From the NCBI RefSeq assembly GCF_020176715.1, contig NZ_JAIVMF010000004.1, positions 124,001-188,000 on the forward strand: a DNA stretch of 64,000 nucleotides, read 5' to 3'. The DNA is from Stappia stellulata (GTDB taxonomy: Bacteria; Pseudomonadota; Alphaproteobacteria; Rhizobiales; Stappiaceae). Under the pieces are notes generated by a model. The model searched no databases and had not been told where the DNA came from. It saw only the letters and a program-made list of their open reading frames with translations. Positions 20,163-28,917 of the stretch are shown here, in pieces. The position numbers and the translations under genes are program-made. Each line of letters opens with the position of its first letter. Within the stretch, counting starts at the first letter, position 1.

Positions 20163-20918
20163 ATGGGCATTCTTGAAGTCAAGGGCGTCAACAAGCGCTT
20201 CGGCGGCCTGAAGGCGCTGAGCGACGTCAATCTGGACATTGCCGAGGGCAGCGTTCACGCCATCATCGGGCCGAACGGGGCTGGCAAGTCGACGCTGCTC
20301 AACTGTTTCGTCGGCCGGCTCGAACCCGACACGGGCACGGTGATGTTCGACGGCCGGTCGCTGCTGGGCATTCAGCCTTTCGAGATCAACCAGGCAGGCG
20401 TCAGCCGCGTGTTCCAGACGCCGGAGATCTTCGCCGACCTGAATCTTCTGGAAAACGTGATGATCCCGGCCTTCGCCCGGCGCGACGGCTCGTTCAAGAT
20501 CAACGGCTGGATGAGCGTTGGCGACGAGGCGGAAATCCGCGAGGAGGCGATGACGATGCTCGCCGAACTGGGGATGGACGCCAAGGCCGACCATATCGCC
20601 GGACAGCTCTCGCGCGGCGACAAGCGGCGGCTGGAACTGGCGATGTGCCTGGTGCAAAAGCCCAAGCTTCTGCTGCTCGACGAGCCGACCGCCGGCATGG
20701 CGCGGGCCGACACCAACAACACCATCGACCTGTTGAAGCAGATCGCCAAGCGCGGCATCACGATGGTCGTCATCGAGCACGACATGCATGTGGTGTTCTC
20801 GCTCGCCGACCGGATCTCGGTGCTGGCGCAGGGCACGGTGATCGTCGAGGACGAGCCGGGCAAGATCAAAGGCAACCCGAAGGTTCAGGAAGCCTATCTG
20901 GGAGGGGCGCACCTATGA
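20163..20918 (+). CDS. livG: Branched-chain amino acid-type ABC transporter ATP-binding protein LivG
   Basis: A 251-residue ATPase. It opens V-N-K-R-F-G-G-L-K-A-L, has Walker A G-P-N-G-A-G-K-S-T near residue 38, an R-V-F-Q-T-P-E Q-loop, and Walker B L-L-L-L-D-E-P-T-A-G-M. The signature is L-S-R-G-D-K-R-R, where the second position is Arg instead of Gly, a variation found in some urea/amide-type LivG proteins. It overlaps the next gene by 4 bp (ATGA). Confidence 0.92.
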   Translation: MGILEVKGVNKRFGGLKALSDVNLDIAEGSVHAIIGPNGAGKSTLLNCFVGRLEPDTGTVMFDGRSLLGIQPFEINQAGVSRVFQTPEIFADLNLLENVMIPAFARRDGSFKINGWMSVGDEAEIREEAMTMLAELGMDAKADHIAGQLSRGDKRRLELAMCLVQKPKLLLLDEPTAGMARADTNNTIDLLKQIAKRGITMVVIEHDMHVVFSLADRISVLAQGTVIVEDEPGKIKGNPKVQEAYLGGAHL

Positions 20919-21739
20919 ACGAGACATCGCCGGCCGAGCCGAAAGCCGCTCAAGCGGGTGGCGGCCTGATTCCTGACGACCCCTGGAAGGGGCATGCGCC
21001 CGGCGTTCCGCCGAAAAAGGCGCAGGGCGGTCAACGGGCCTATTTTTCGGTCTGGGATCTGCACGCCTATTACGGCGAAAGCTATGTGGTGCAGGGCGTC
21101 AGCTTCAACGTGCGTGAGGGCGAGATCGTCGCGCTCCTGGGCCGCAACGGCGCGGGCAAGACCTCGACATTGCGCGCCATCGCCCGCGTCGACAATCCTG
21201 AGGTTCGGCACGGTGAGGTGTGGCTCGACCACAAGCCGCTGCACGAGATGAAATCGTATCAGGCGGCGCAAAACGGCATCGGTCTGGTCCCGGAGGACCG
21301 GCGCATCATCCAGGGGCTGACGGTTGAGGAAAACCTCAAGCTTGCCCAGATCGCCCCGCCGCACGGCTGGTCGCTGGAGCGGATTTACGAACTGTTTCCC
21401 CGGCTTGCCGAGCGCCGGACGCAGGAGGGTACGACGTTGTCGGGCGGCGAGCAGCAGATGCTGGCGCTTGCCCGCATCCTCGCCCGCGACGTGAAACTGC
21501 TTCTCCTCGACGAACCCTACGAGGGGCTTGCGCCGGTCATCGTGCAGGAGATCGAACGCACGCTGGAGGAGATCAAGGCGCTCGGCATGACCACGATCAT
21601 CGTCGAGCAGAACGCCATCGCCGCCCTGCATCTCGCAGACCGCGCGCTGATCCTCGACATGGGCGAGATCGTCTTCGACGGCACTGCCCAGGAGGTTCTC
21701 GACAACGAGGACCTGCGTCACGAGTATCTGGCGCTTTAG
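20915..21739 (+). CDS. livF: Branched-chain amino acid-type ABC transporter ATP-binding protein LivF, with N-terminal extension
   Basis: A 274-residue ATPase with Walker A G-R-N-G-A-G-K-T-S, signature L-S-G-G-E-Q-Q, and Walker B L-L-L-L-D-E-P-Y-E-G-L. About 40 residues rich in Pro, Ala and Gly precede the usual LivF start (Y-F-S-V-W-D-L-H-A-Y-Y-G), making it longer than typical ~235-residue proteins. The ATG overlaps the livG stop. It ends the operon, just before a strong terminator. Confidence 0.92.
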   Translation: MNETSPAEPKAAQAGGGLIPDDPWKGHAPGVPPKKAQGGQRAYFSVWDLHAYYGESYVVQGVSFNVREGEIVALLGRNGAGKTSTLRAIARVDNPEVRHGEVWLDHKPLHEMKSYQAAQNGIGLVPEDRRIIQGLTVEENLKLAQIAPPHGWSLERIYELFPRLAERRTQEGTTLSGGEQQMLALARILARDVKLLLLDEPYEGLAPVIVQEIERTLEEIKALGMTTIIVEQNAIAALHLADRALILDMGEIVFDGTAQEVLDNEDLRHEYLAL

Positions 21740-21772
21740 GGTTTAAAGCTCTGTTTTTTGGTCATTGGGTTC

Positions 21773-21802
21773 GGCGCTCGCCAGTCATGGCGGGCGCCTT
21801 TT
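21773..21802 (+). terminator. Intrinsic terminator of liv operon
   Basis: A 10-bp stem (GGCGCTCGCC / GGCGGGCGCC, with one G-T pair) closes a six-base AGTCAT loop and is followed directly by TTTT. It begins 33 bases after the livF stop and 24 bases before the end of the convergent methyltransferase gene. Confidence 0.88.
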
Positions 21803-21826
21803 CGTGCCTGCGGAAAAGGTCCAGGG

Positions 21827-22543
21827 TCATTTCGGCGTTGCCCTTACCAGATATCCATTCGTCAGAAGCTCCGAGGAACTCGCCGCTGCGGATGATTTTT
21901 CCAGGTCGGAGATACGACGAAGATAGGCGCGCGTCAGCCACAGAAGTCCGCGACCCAGTGGGCCGATCCGCCGGTTCGTATAGCGTTTGTGGAGACGCGG
22001 CACGCGTCCCGTCTCATGCGAGAGCCAATCGAAGTAGTTGCCGTTCGCTGTCATTTCGACGATGTCCAGCCCGGCCTTCTCAAGGTGGGTTTCGTAGAAG
22101 TAGCGCGAAAACCCCGTGCAGTAAAAATGGGGTGAGAAGTGCGTGAGGCTGCAGAAGGGCGCGGTGAGGATGAGTTCCCCGCCCTTGTTTAGCAGCCGGC
22201 CGAGTTTCGCCAGCGCTGCGGCAGGGTCGGGAACATGCTCCAACACCTCGATGAAAAGGATGGTATCGAATTTCCGATCCTCGGGAATATCCAGAAGATC
22301 GCAGACGATATCGATCTCCGAGAAGTCGAATTGTCCGGTCTGAAGGCCCGCCCCGTCGCCCGAGCCGTCATATTGCGCGATGTCCTGCGACGTATAGTCG
22401 AGGTGCCGCGCATAGACACGGTTCGCGCACTCGCCCGCGCCCACATCGAGCACGCTCGAACCGTTGGGCCGGTTCTTGAGTGCCGCTTCGATCCATCGTT
22501 GGCGGATCTGATCGAATTTGAGCTTCGGGGTCGGTGAGCTCAT
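21827..22543 (-). CDS. SAM-dependent class I methyltransferase
   Basis: A 238-residue methyltransferase. Motif I is V-L-D-V-G-A-G-E near residue 32, the acidic F-D-F-S-E-I-D follows, and I-E-V-L-E-H-V-P-D-P is the classic post-motif region of methyltransferase-11 proteins. ATG at 22543 is chosen because GAAGGA lies upstream; an earlier in-frame start would add 18 Arg/His-rich residues. It neighbours an FkbM methyltransferase and glycosyltransferase-like genes, so its target is probably a surface glycan or a lipid-linked sugar. Confidence 0.87.
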   Translation of the reverse strand: MSSPTPKLKFDQIRQRWIEAALKNRPNGSSVLDVGAGECANRVYARHLDYTSQDIAQYDGSGDGAGLQTGQFDFSEIDIVCDLLDIPEDRKFDTILFIEVLEHVPDPAAALAKLGRLLNKGGELILTAPFCSLTHFSPHFYCTGFSRYFYETHLEKAGLDIVEMTANGNYFDWLSHETGRVPRLHKRYTNRRIGPLGRGLLWLTRAYLRRISDLEKSSAAASSSELLTNGYLVRATPK

Positions 22544-22640
22544 GGTTTGTCCTTCGAGTTCTGCACAGCGATGGCCGTGCCGAGATTGGTGGCGCAATGG
22601 AGGTAGCGCCTCTTTGACAGCCCTGTTCGCGTCGCGTTCC

Positions 22641-23360
22641 TTAGCTTCGCCGCAGAAGGCGATAAAGCACTTTTTTGATTCTGGATCGCGGCTTCTTGCT
22701 GTCCGTTTCTATCTGTTCGGCATCTTCGGGAACGAGAGCGTCGCGAATGTAGACGCCATCGCCCCAGCCGCGCCCGACCCAGTGCGTTTCCATGCGCGTG
22801 AAGCCGTAACCCGCCATGATCCTGTCGATATCCGTAATCGTCGCTGACGCGTGGTAAGTGATGTCTCGGTTGATTTCGCAGATCACGGCATCGAAAGTCC
22901 CGATCGTCTCCTTCGATCCAAGCAAAACCTCCTTCTCGAAACCCTGCGTATCCAGCACGAGGAAATTGAAGTCGTTGTCGCGGTCTATGTAGCGATCCAG
23001 CGTTTGAACCTCGACGGTCTCCTTTGCGTCGAAGTCGATGTTTTTCATCGAGCGCTTGCCGGCGATCGGCTTGAGAAGCGAACTGGAGGCTCCGCCGTTG
23101 CTGGCGACGAACATGTTCGCTCTGTCCGGCGACGAGCCGAGCGCCACCTGAAATAGCTCGAATGCGGCGAGATGCTCACGCGCCTTGACGTTCTCCGTCA
23201 GCTTCGCGAAGGGACCGTGCAGCGGTTCGAACATTTTGAAACGCGAGAAGCCGGCCTCGAGATAGGCGTCTATTTCCTGACCTTCGTTCGCACCGACGTG
23301 CACGACACCGCGCGTTTCCAGCCCGTAGCGCTTGGCGACCTCATCGAGTTTGAGCTGCAC
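22641..23360 (-). CDS. FkbM family methyltransferase
   Basis: A 239-residue protein containing V-V-H-V-G-A-N-E-G-Q-E (SAM motif), E-P-L-H-G-P-F, the A-S-S-S-L-L segment and L-D-T-Q-G-F-E-K-E-V-L, which together identify the FkbM O-methyltransferase family. A GTG at 23360 preceded by AAAGGAAAAG is the likely start: it leaves 47 bases to the upstream gene and begins at conserved sequence. The C-terminus is basic (S-R-I-K-K-V-L-Y-R-L-L-R-R-S). Probably methylates a sugar of an exopolysaccharide or LPS chain. Confidence 0.87.
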   Translation of the reverse strand: MQLKLDEVAKRYGLETRGVVHVGANEGQEIDAYLEAGFSRFKMFEPLHGPFAKLTENVKAREHLAAFELFQVALGSSPDRANMFVASNGGASSSLLKPIAGKRSMKNIDFDAKETVEVQTLDRYIDRDNDFNFLVLDTQGFEKEVLLGSKETIGTFDAVICEINRDITYHASATITDIDRIMAGYGFTRMETHWVGRGWGDGVYIRDALVPEDAEQIETDSKKPRSRIKKVLYRLLRRS

Positions 23361-23407
23361 GAGTCTTTTCCTTTTGCCTGCGGAGTGGCGGCGCTCGAAC
23401 CTGAGTT

Positions 23408-24139
23408 TCACGCCGAGCGTTTCTGCCGCGCGAGATAGAGGTTCCTGCGGATCGCGTCCTTGAAGCGCAGCATGCGTCCGTCGAGATGGTCGACCGTGCG
23501 CGGCAGGCCGAGCGATCCGTAGATATAGCCGCCGCCGACGATCCGGCACATGCCGCCTTCCAGCCCGCAGGTCGAGCCGTCGGGCCGGCGCAGGTGCGGC
23601 AGCACCATTTCGCGATAGTAGTGCATGTCGATGATATGCGGATTGTTGGAGCGCCCGCTCACCCGGCAGACCGGGAAGTCGGCGTCGCCGCGCGGTTCCA
23701 GCGCCAGGTCGTAAACGGCGGGCTTGTTGGTGCGCTTGTTGAAGCGCAGGTAGTTGACCTCATGGGCGCCCATCCAGGCGAGCATCTCGTCGAGCGTGTG
23801 GGTGATGCGGCTCTTCATGAAGACGAAATCATGCTCGAGCTGCATGGCGTATGCGCCTTCGCAGATCTCGAGGGAGCGCGCGAATCCGTCGATCAGGCCG
23901 TCGGTCGCGATGAACTCGAAGGGGACGTCGGGAAGGGCGTCTCGGATCGTCGCCTTCCATGCCTCGAGCGTCTGAGGGTGGGGATTGGCGTCGATGAAGA
24001 CGCGTGTGACGATGCGTCGTGTCGTGCCGGCTGCAAAGACCTCGTGAAACGAGCGAACCGCATGTTGCGCCAGGCAATGTGCCGGATCGGGGGAGGCGAC
24101 ATTGGTGAAGACGTTCAGATTGAAGATGTCTCGATCCAT
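23408..24139 (-). CDS. Hypothetical protein, glycosyltransferase-like
   Basis: A 243-residue protein I do not recognise with certainty. It has an alternating strand-helix pattern (I-V-T-R-V-F-I-D-A-N then F-E-F-I-A-T-D), and Q-L-E-H-D-F-V-F-M near residue 100, which looks like the metal-binding acidic motif of a GT-A glycosyltransferase. No signal peptide or membrane segment is seen. It heads a three-gene minus-strand run with two methyltransferases. Its base composition is somewhat less G+C-rich than the transporter genes, as is common for surface-glycan genes. Confidence 0.65.
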   Translation of the reverse strand: MDRDIFNLNVFTNVASPDPAHCLAQHAVRSFHEVFAAGTTRRIVTRVFIDANPHPQTLEAWKATIRDALPDVPFEFIATDGLIDGFARSLEICEGAYAMQLEHDFVFMKSRITHTLDEMLAWMGAHEVNYLRFNKRTNKPAVYDLALEPRGDADFPVCRVSGRSNNPHIIDMHYYREMVLPHLRRPDGSTCGLEGGMCRIVGGGYIYGSLGLPRTVDHLDGRMLRFKDAIRRNLYLARQKRSA

Positions 24140-24191
24140 GCTTGCTTTCCCGCGGTCCCGCTTCTAAGCGTGAGGCGCATATTCCGTTCCA

Positions 24192-25304
24192 ATGCCTTAT
24201 AGGTGTCTTGCTGTGACGACGCTAGCGTTGCGTGCCTGGCTGGTCAGACTGGAGGTCGCCGCGCGCCAGCGGGTCTATCGCGGGCTGGTGAGCCGGCTGC
24301 TGGTGCCGTTCTGGCCGCTTACCGATCTTTCCGGAAGCAGTGTGGAAACGCTCGCCGACGAGGCGATGCCGATCCCGCCCGCCGTGCTGACCGCAGCGCC
24401 CGAGGCCTTGCGCGAACCGGTGTCCCGTCTGGCGGAAACCCCGGACCGTCTGGCCTGCCGGCGCATCTCCGGGCGGACGATCGATGTCGAGCCGAGATCC
24501 GGCGCGCTGTTCTTCGACGGCAAATGGGCAACGGAAGCGCCCGTGCGCGAGCTGCTTCCGGTTCGGCGCACGCATCCCGATCTCACGCGGTTCCTGCGTC
24601 TGCGCCCGATGCTGCGCGAGCCGGTTGTCGTTCTTCATGGTGGCGGCGACACGTCGCTCGACGCCTTCTTCACCGATCTCCTGCCGCGCTTCTTCAGTCT
24701 CGATGCGCTGGATCTGCCGCGGGACCTGCTGGTGATCGTGCCGGTTTCCATGGCGATGACCGATCCCTTTCAGGATGCGATCAACGATGGGGTGTTTAGG
24801 CCCCGGCCGATCGAGCTGATGCAGCCGCGCCGCGTCACGCGCACCGAGACCGTCTATCGGGTCGACCGTCCGCTGTTGCGGCGCGATGTCTACGAACGTC
24901 TGTGGCAGCGGATCTCGGATGTCTATTCGCTAGACGGATCGTCAGCGGTACGTCCCGTGTTTCTGTGCAAAGGCGGCGCGGAGCGCGCGGCGAGGCTCTT
25001 TGCCACGTGGCCGCAGATCGCGGACTGGCTCGCGCATCGCGACATCGAGGTGATCGATCCGGCCGCACTGTCGCTCGGCAAGCTGGTCAGGCGGCTCTGG
25101 GGCGCGCCGCTCGTGATGGGACCGGATACCGGCGAGGTCTCCGCCTGCGTGCTTGGCGGCCCGGGTCTGGGGCGTGTGATCGAGCTCTCGACCGGGCGTC
25201 GGGACCCCAAGCGCTACCTGCTGGCATCCACGCTCGGCTGTGACTACGCGCTGCTGCCGCCGTCGCCCGCCGACTGGCCCGGGGACATGATCCCGGTCGC
25301 CTGA
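24192..25304 (+). CDS. GT61-like (DUF563-type) glycosyltransferase, divergent
   Basis: A 370-residue protein with no clear signal peptide. The C-terminal third follows the layout of DUF563/GT61 enzymes: V-F-L-C-K-G-G-A-E-R, then an I-E-V-I-D-P segment, an S-L-G-K-L-V region, and M-G-P-D-T-G-E-V-S-A-C-V-L ending V-I-E-L-S-T-G, where family members usually have G-P-H-G-A-G-L-T-N. The expected His is replaced by Asp, so activity may differ. It stands alone on the plus strand beside the minus-strand methyltransferase block. The start at 24192 is uncertain; an ATG at about 24363 is also possible. Confidence 0.6.
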   Translation: MPYRCLAVTTLALRAWLVRLEVAARQRVYRGLVSRLLVPFWPLTDLSGSSVETLADEAMPIPPAVLTAAPEALREPVSRLAETPDRLACRRISGRTIDVEPRSGALFFDGKWATEAPVRELLPVRRTHPDLTRFLRLRPMLREPVVVLHGGGDTSLDAFFTDLLPRFFSLDALDLPRDLLVIVPVSMAMTDPFQDAINDGVFRPRPIELMQPRRVTRTETVYRVDRPLLRRDVYERLWQRISDVYSLDGSSAVRPVFLCKGGAERAARLFATWPQIADWLAHRDIEVIDPAALSLGKLVRRLWGAPLVMGPDTGEVSACVLGGPGLGRVIELSTGRRDPKRYLLASTLGCDYALLPPSPADWPGDMIPVA

Positions 25305-25350
25305 CGGGTGTCGCTGCGGGCCGGGACTGGCAGGTCCGGTGGAGGCCGCC

Positions 25351-26409
25351 TCAGGTGAGCTTGCCGCGCGCGGCGATGTCGATGCGGCGCAGCACGCCGT
25401 CCTCGCCCTTCAGCCAGGCAAAATCGAAAAGATTGGTCACGACGCAGGCGTGGTTCGGCACGATGGCGACGCGCTGGCCGATGGCGAATTCGTTCTCGCC
25501 CGCGGTGTGGACGATGGCGTGTTCCTCGCTGAGCGTCACGATGGCGGCATCCGGATGCCCGAGGATCGTGCCGTGGCCGGTGAGGCCGAGAAGATCCGAC
25601 GACAGCGCCTTGGAACCGGCGTCGAGGATCGCGCGGGCCGGTGTCGGCGTGCTGACCACCGTTGCCTCGACGGTAAGCGCGCAGTCATCGAGCGCACACG
25701 CCCCGCCCGCCACCAGCGAGCGGTCGTTGTAGATATAGGTGCCGGCGCGATACTCGGTGACGACCGTCCCGCCGCCCGATTTCCACATGTCGGGCGAGCC
25801 GCCGCTGGTGATCGTCGGGCAGGCGATGCCGGCCTGTTCGATCAGCGCCTTTGCATCGCGCATGAAGGTCTCCACTGCGCTCTGGCCGCCGGGGGCGGGG
25901 TAGGTCATCAGCCCGCCGAAGGCGAGGCCGTCGGTCGCATCGATCCGCGCGGCAAGACCGGCAGCTGCCTCGGGCGTCTGCACGCCGCAGCGCCCGGCGC
26001 CCGTGTCGCATTCCACCAGCACGGAGAGCGGGCGGTCCTCGCGCGCAAACGCCGCGCCCAGTCCGTCGACAGTGGCCGCGCTGTCGGCGACGACGGCGAA
26101 GCGCTCCACCCGGCGGGCGACGGCGGCGAGCCGGGCGAGCTTGTCGACGCCCAGGATGTTGTAGGTCAGCAGGATGTCGTCGATGCCCGCATCGGCCATG
26201 ACCTCCGCCTCGCCGATCTTCTGCACGGTGATGCCGCAGGCCCCGGCCGCGATCTGGGCGCGGGCGAAGAGCGGCAGCTTGTGCGTCTTGATATGCGGGC
26301 GCAGCGCCAGCCCGGCCGCGTCGCAATGGGCCTGGAAGCGGGCGATATTGGCCAGTGCGACGCGCTCGTCGATGACGAGAGCCGGGGTCTCGGGGGCATG
26401 GGCGGTCAT
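25351..26409 (-). CDS. PLP-dependent D-threonine aldolase/D-serine dehydratase-like protein
   Basis: A 352-residue fold-type III PLP enzyme. The PLP lysine is Lys41 in R-P-H-I-K-T-H-K; G-I-T-V-Q-K-I-G-E-A-E follows, then V-E-C-D-T-G-A-G-R-C-G, and a C-terminal metal-site-like V-P-N-H-A-C motif. These features fit the DSD1/D-threonine aldolase family acting on D-amino acids. ATG at 26409 with GAAGGA upstream is preferred over a TTG nine bases earlier. It is the last gene of the minus-strand run with the M81 peptidase and peptide importer, consistent with breakdown of D-residue-containing peptides. Confidence 0.88.
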   Translation of the reverse strand: MTAHAPETPALVIDERVALANIARFQAHCDAAGLALRPHIKTHKLPLFARAQIAAGACGITVQKIGEAEVMADAGIDDILLTYNILGVDKLARLAAVARRVERFAVVADSAATVDGLGAAFAREDRPLSVLVECDTGAGRCGVQTPEAAAGLAARIDATDGLAFGGLMTYPAPGGQSAVETFMRDAKALIEQAGIACPTITSGGSPDMWKSGGGTVVTEYRAGTYIYNDRSLVAGGACALDDCALTVEATVVSTPTPARAILDAGSKALSSDLLGLTGHGTILGHPDAAIVTLSEEHAIVHTAGENEFAIGQRVAIVPNHACVVTNLFDFAWLKGEDGVLRRIDIAARGKLT

Positions 26410-26431
26410 TGCGGGCAAATCCTTCGGCAGG

Positions 26432-27919
26432 TCAGCTTCCCGTTGCCTTCAGGGCGTGCGGGTCTTCCACGCGCGGCCAGATGGCGCGCGTCAGCTTGGT
26501 GTAGGCATTGGTCGCGGGATCGTTGGGGTAGGGGCCATCGACCGCAGCGTAGAGAATTTCCGAGGCCACCGGCAAGAAGGCATCGTGGAAATGGTTGGTC
26601 GACTTCACCACCAGCACCTTGCGTTTCGCCGGATCGATGCCGAGGTTGGAAAAGGCGTCCGGGCTGAAGATCTGCGAGCGCACGGTGTTGAGGATGATGT
26701 CGACGCCCTCGACGCTGATCCAGACGCTGTCGCCGAGCGGCACGATGCTCTCGCCGAAGCTCTGCACCGCGTTGCGCACCACCTTGCGCACCCGCACCGT
26801 CGCGTCGATCGGGTCGCCGGCGGTCGCCGACATCTTGCCGCCGAAGCGCAGCGGCAGCACGGCGCCCTCGCCGGCGGAGATGCAGGTGCGCACCGCGACC
26901 GGATCCCAGATCGAGGCGAGCGCGACATTCTCCATCTTCCGCTTCAGCATTTCGCGCAGGATGATGGTGGAATCGCCGGCCACGCCGCCGCCGGGGTTGT
27001 CCCAGACATCTGCCACGACGATGGGCGCGCCCTCGCGTGTTTCCGCCAGTTCCAGCGCCCGATGCGGCGACAGGAAATCCGGGCGCGTGCGGCCGCGGTA
27101 GGAGAAGAGCTCCATGCCGAGCTTTTGCGCCAGCGCGTCGCCCTTCGCCTTCTGGCCGTCGGTGACGACGACGATCTTGCTGCCGAGGTCGGCGACGTCG
27201 GCGGCCATGAAGCCGTGGATCGTGGAGACGGAGAGCACGCCGTCGTGGCCTTCCATCGCCTTCATCCGGTCCACGAAGCCGCGCATCGGTTCGCGGCTCG
27301 TCGGGAAGATCTCGATCATGCGGCAGTCGAAGACGGAGATTTCCGGCGCGACGGCGCCCGTCGAGGTGCGGTGGGCGAGATCCACCAGGCTTTCCGCCGC
27401 GATGACGAAATCGGTGTGCGGGAATTCCTTGAAGACGACGACGAGGTCGGCGTTTTCGGTCCGGCGTGCCGACAGGTGGCTGTGCGGATCGAAAGTCGCG
27501 CCGATCACCGTGTCCGGTCCGACGAGCTTGCGGACCTTCTCCAGCAGTTCGCCCTCGCAGTCGTCGCAGCTCTCCGCGATCATCGCGCCATGCAGGCCGA
27601 GCAGGACGATGTCGAGCGGAAGCGCCGCCTCGATCTCGGAAAGGATCGCATCGCGCAGGAACTCCCAGGTGGCGCGGTTGACGACGCCGCCGGGTTCGGC
27701 CCAGGCGGCGGTCCCCTCGATCACGGTCCAGCCGTACTGGCGGGCGCGGTCGCGCGCGACCGGAAACACCGCGCTGCACAGCGTCGGCGTCACCGGGTGA
27801 TGGCCGGGGGGCGCGTAGAAGCTGTCGCGGAAGTCCTGCATGTCGGTGCGCAGCGGGGAGAATGTGTTTGTTTCCGTTGCCACGGATCCGACGTAGACGC
27901 GTTTGTTCCCGGCCATCAC
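26432..27919 (-). CDS. M81 family metallopeptidase (MlrC-like)
   Basis: A 495-residue protein whose start R-V-Y-V-G-S-V-A-T-E-T-N-T-F-S-P is the hallmark of MlrC proteins. Candidate zinc ligands lie in F-D-P-H-S-H-L-S and G-L-H-G-A-M; D-N-P-G-G-G-V is also conserved. MlrC was named for degrading linearised microcystin peptides, and other members occur in peptide and D-amino-acid catabolic clusters. Its GTG/ATG start overlaps the stop of the upstream ATPase gene, showing coupling to the importer. Confidence 0.9.
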   Translation of the reverse strand: MMAGNKRVYVGSVATETNTFSPLRTDMQDFRDSFYAPPGHHPVTPTLCSAVFPVARDRARQYGWTVIEGTAAWAEPGGVVNRATWEFLRDAILSEIEAALPLDIVLLGLHGAMIAESCDDCEGELLEKVRKLVGPDTVIGATFDPHSHLSARRTENADLVVVFKEFPHTDFVIAAESLVDLAHRTSTGAVAPEISVFDCRMIEIFPTSREPMRGFVDRMKAMEGHDGVLSVSTIHGFMAADVADLGSKIVVVTDGQKAKGDALAQKLGMELFSYRGRTRPDFLSPHRALELAETREGAPIVVADVWDNPGGGVAGDSTIILREMLKRKMENVALASIWDPVAVRTCISAGEGAVLPLRFGGKMSATAGDPIDATVRVRKVVRNAVQSFGESIVPLGDSVWISVEGVDIILNTVRSQIFSPDAFSNLGIDPAKRKVLVVKSTNHFHDAFLPVASEILYAAVDGPYPNDPATNAYTKLTRAIWPRVEDPHALKATGS

Positions 27920-28917
27920 GCGGCCTCCCCTTGTTGTTTGCCGGCGTGGTGACAGGCGCTGAATTGTCCGTTGCCGAGATCGACCGGCTGCGGCCGCTCG
28001 CTGCGGCAGATGTCGGTGGCGATCGGGCAGCGCGGGTGAAACGGGCAGCCGGGCGGGGGGGCTGCCGCACTTGCGGGCTCGCCCCGGTCCTCGGCCGGAA
28101 TGCGGCCCGGGCGGATGCGCGGGATCGAGGCGAGCAGAAGCCTGGTGTAGGGATGCGACGGCGCGGAAAACAGCGTCGCCTTTGGCGCGGTTTCCACGAT
28201 CCGCCCGAGATACATCACCGCCACGCGGTCGCAGATGTGACGCACGACGCCGAGGTCGTGGGAGATGAACAGCATCGAGATGCCGCTCTCCTTCTGCAGG
28301 TCCTTGATCAGGTTGAGCACCTGCGCCTGGATCGAGACGTCGAGCGCGGAGACCGCCTCGTCGGCGATGACGAGTTTCGGTTCGACGATCATCACCCGGG
28401 CGATGCCGATACGCTGGCGCTGGCCGCCGGAAAACTCGTGCGGGTGGCGGCTCATCACCTTCGGATCGAGACCAACCTGCGTCAGCGTGCGGGCGATGCG
28501 CGCGCGGATGCCCTCGCGGGTGGTTTCCAGCCCGTGGATGCGCACCGGTTCGGCCAGCGTCTGCTCGATGGTCAGGCGCGGATTGAGCGAGGCGAAGGGA
28601 TCCTGGAAGATCATCTGGATCTCCCGGCGCAACGGGCGGAAGGCGGCCTTCGACAGCGACAGCATCTCGCGCCCGTCGAATTCGGCCGTGCCGCCGGTGG
28701 CGTCTTCCAGCCGCGTCAGCGTGCGCCCGACGGTGGACTTGCCGCAGCCGCTCTCGCCGACGATGCCGAGCACCTCGCCGGCTGCGAGGTCGAAGGAGAC
28801 GCCGTCGACGGCCTTGAGTAGCTTTTTGCTGCCACCGAAGAGGCTGCCGGACTTCAGCGTGAAATGGGTCTTGAGGTCGCGGACCCTGAGCAGGGGGCGT
28901 TCAGCGTCTGTGGTCAT
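27916..28917 (-). CDS. Peptide ABC transporter ATP-binding protein (DppF type)
   Basis: A 333-residue ATPase with Walker [11 protein letters not shown]-loop F-Q-D-P-F-A-S-L-N-P-R, signature F-S-G-G-Q-R-Q-R, Walker B L-V-I-A-D-E-A and the oligopeptide C-terminal element P-G-C-P-F-H-P-R-C-P. Walker B is followed by A-V-S-A-L-D. Overlaps both neighbours by 4 bases. It belongs to the second peptide importer of the window. Confidence 0.92.
   Translation of the reverse strand: MTTDAERPLLRVRDLKTHFTLKSGSLFGGSKKLLKAVDGVSFDLAAGEVLGIVGESGCGKSTVGRTLTRLEDATGGTAEFDGREMLSLSKAAFRPLRREIQMIFQDPFASLNPRLTIEQTLAEPVRIHGLETTREGIRARIARTLTQVGLDPKVMSRHPHEFSGGQRQRIGIARVMIVEPKLVIADEAVSALDVSIQAQVLNLIKDLQKESGISMLFISHDLGVVRHICDRVAVMYLGRIVETAPKATLFSAPSHPYTRLLLASIPRIRPGRIPAEDRGEPASAAAPPPGCPFHPRCPIATDICRSERPQPVDLGNGQFSACHHAGKQQGEAA

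Noticed and set aside
16472-21739. The Liv-type importer as a urea transporter (UrtABCDE)
   Set aside because: No urease genes nearby and the permeases resemble LivH/LivM; ligand left open.
26174-28070. Long overlapping frames on both strands across the M81 peptidase gene
   Set aside because: The MlrC reading frame has full-length homology and correct coupling; the others are shadows caused by high GC at third positions.
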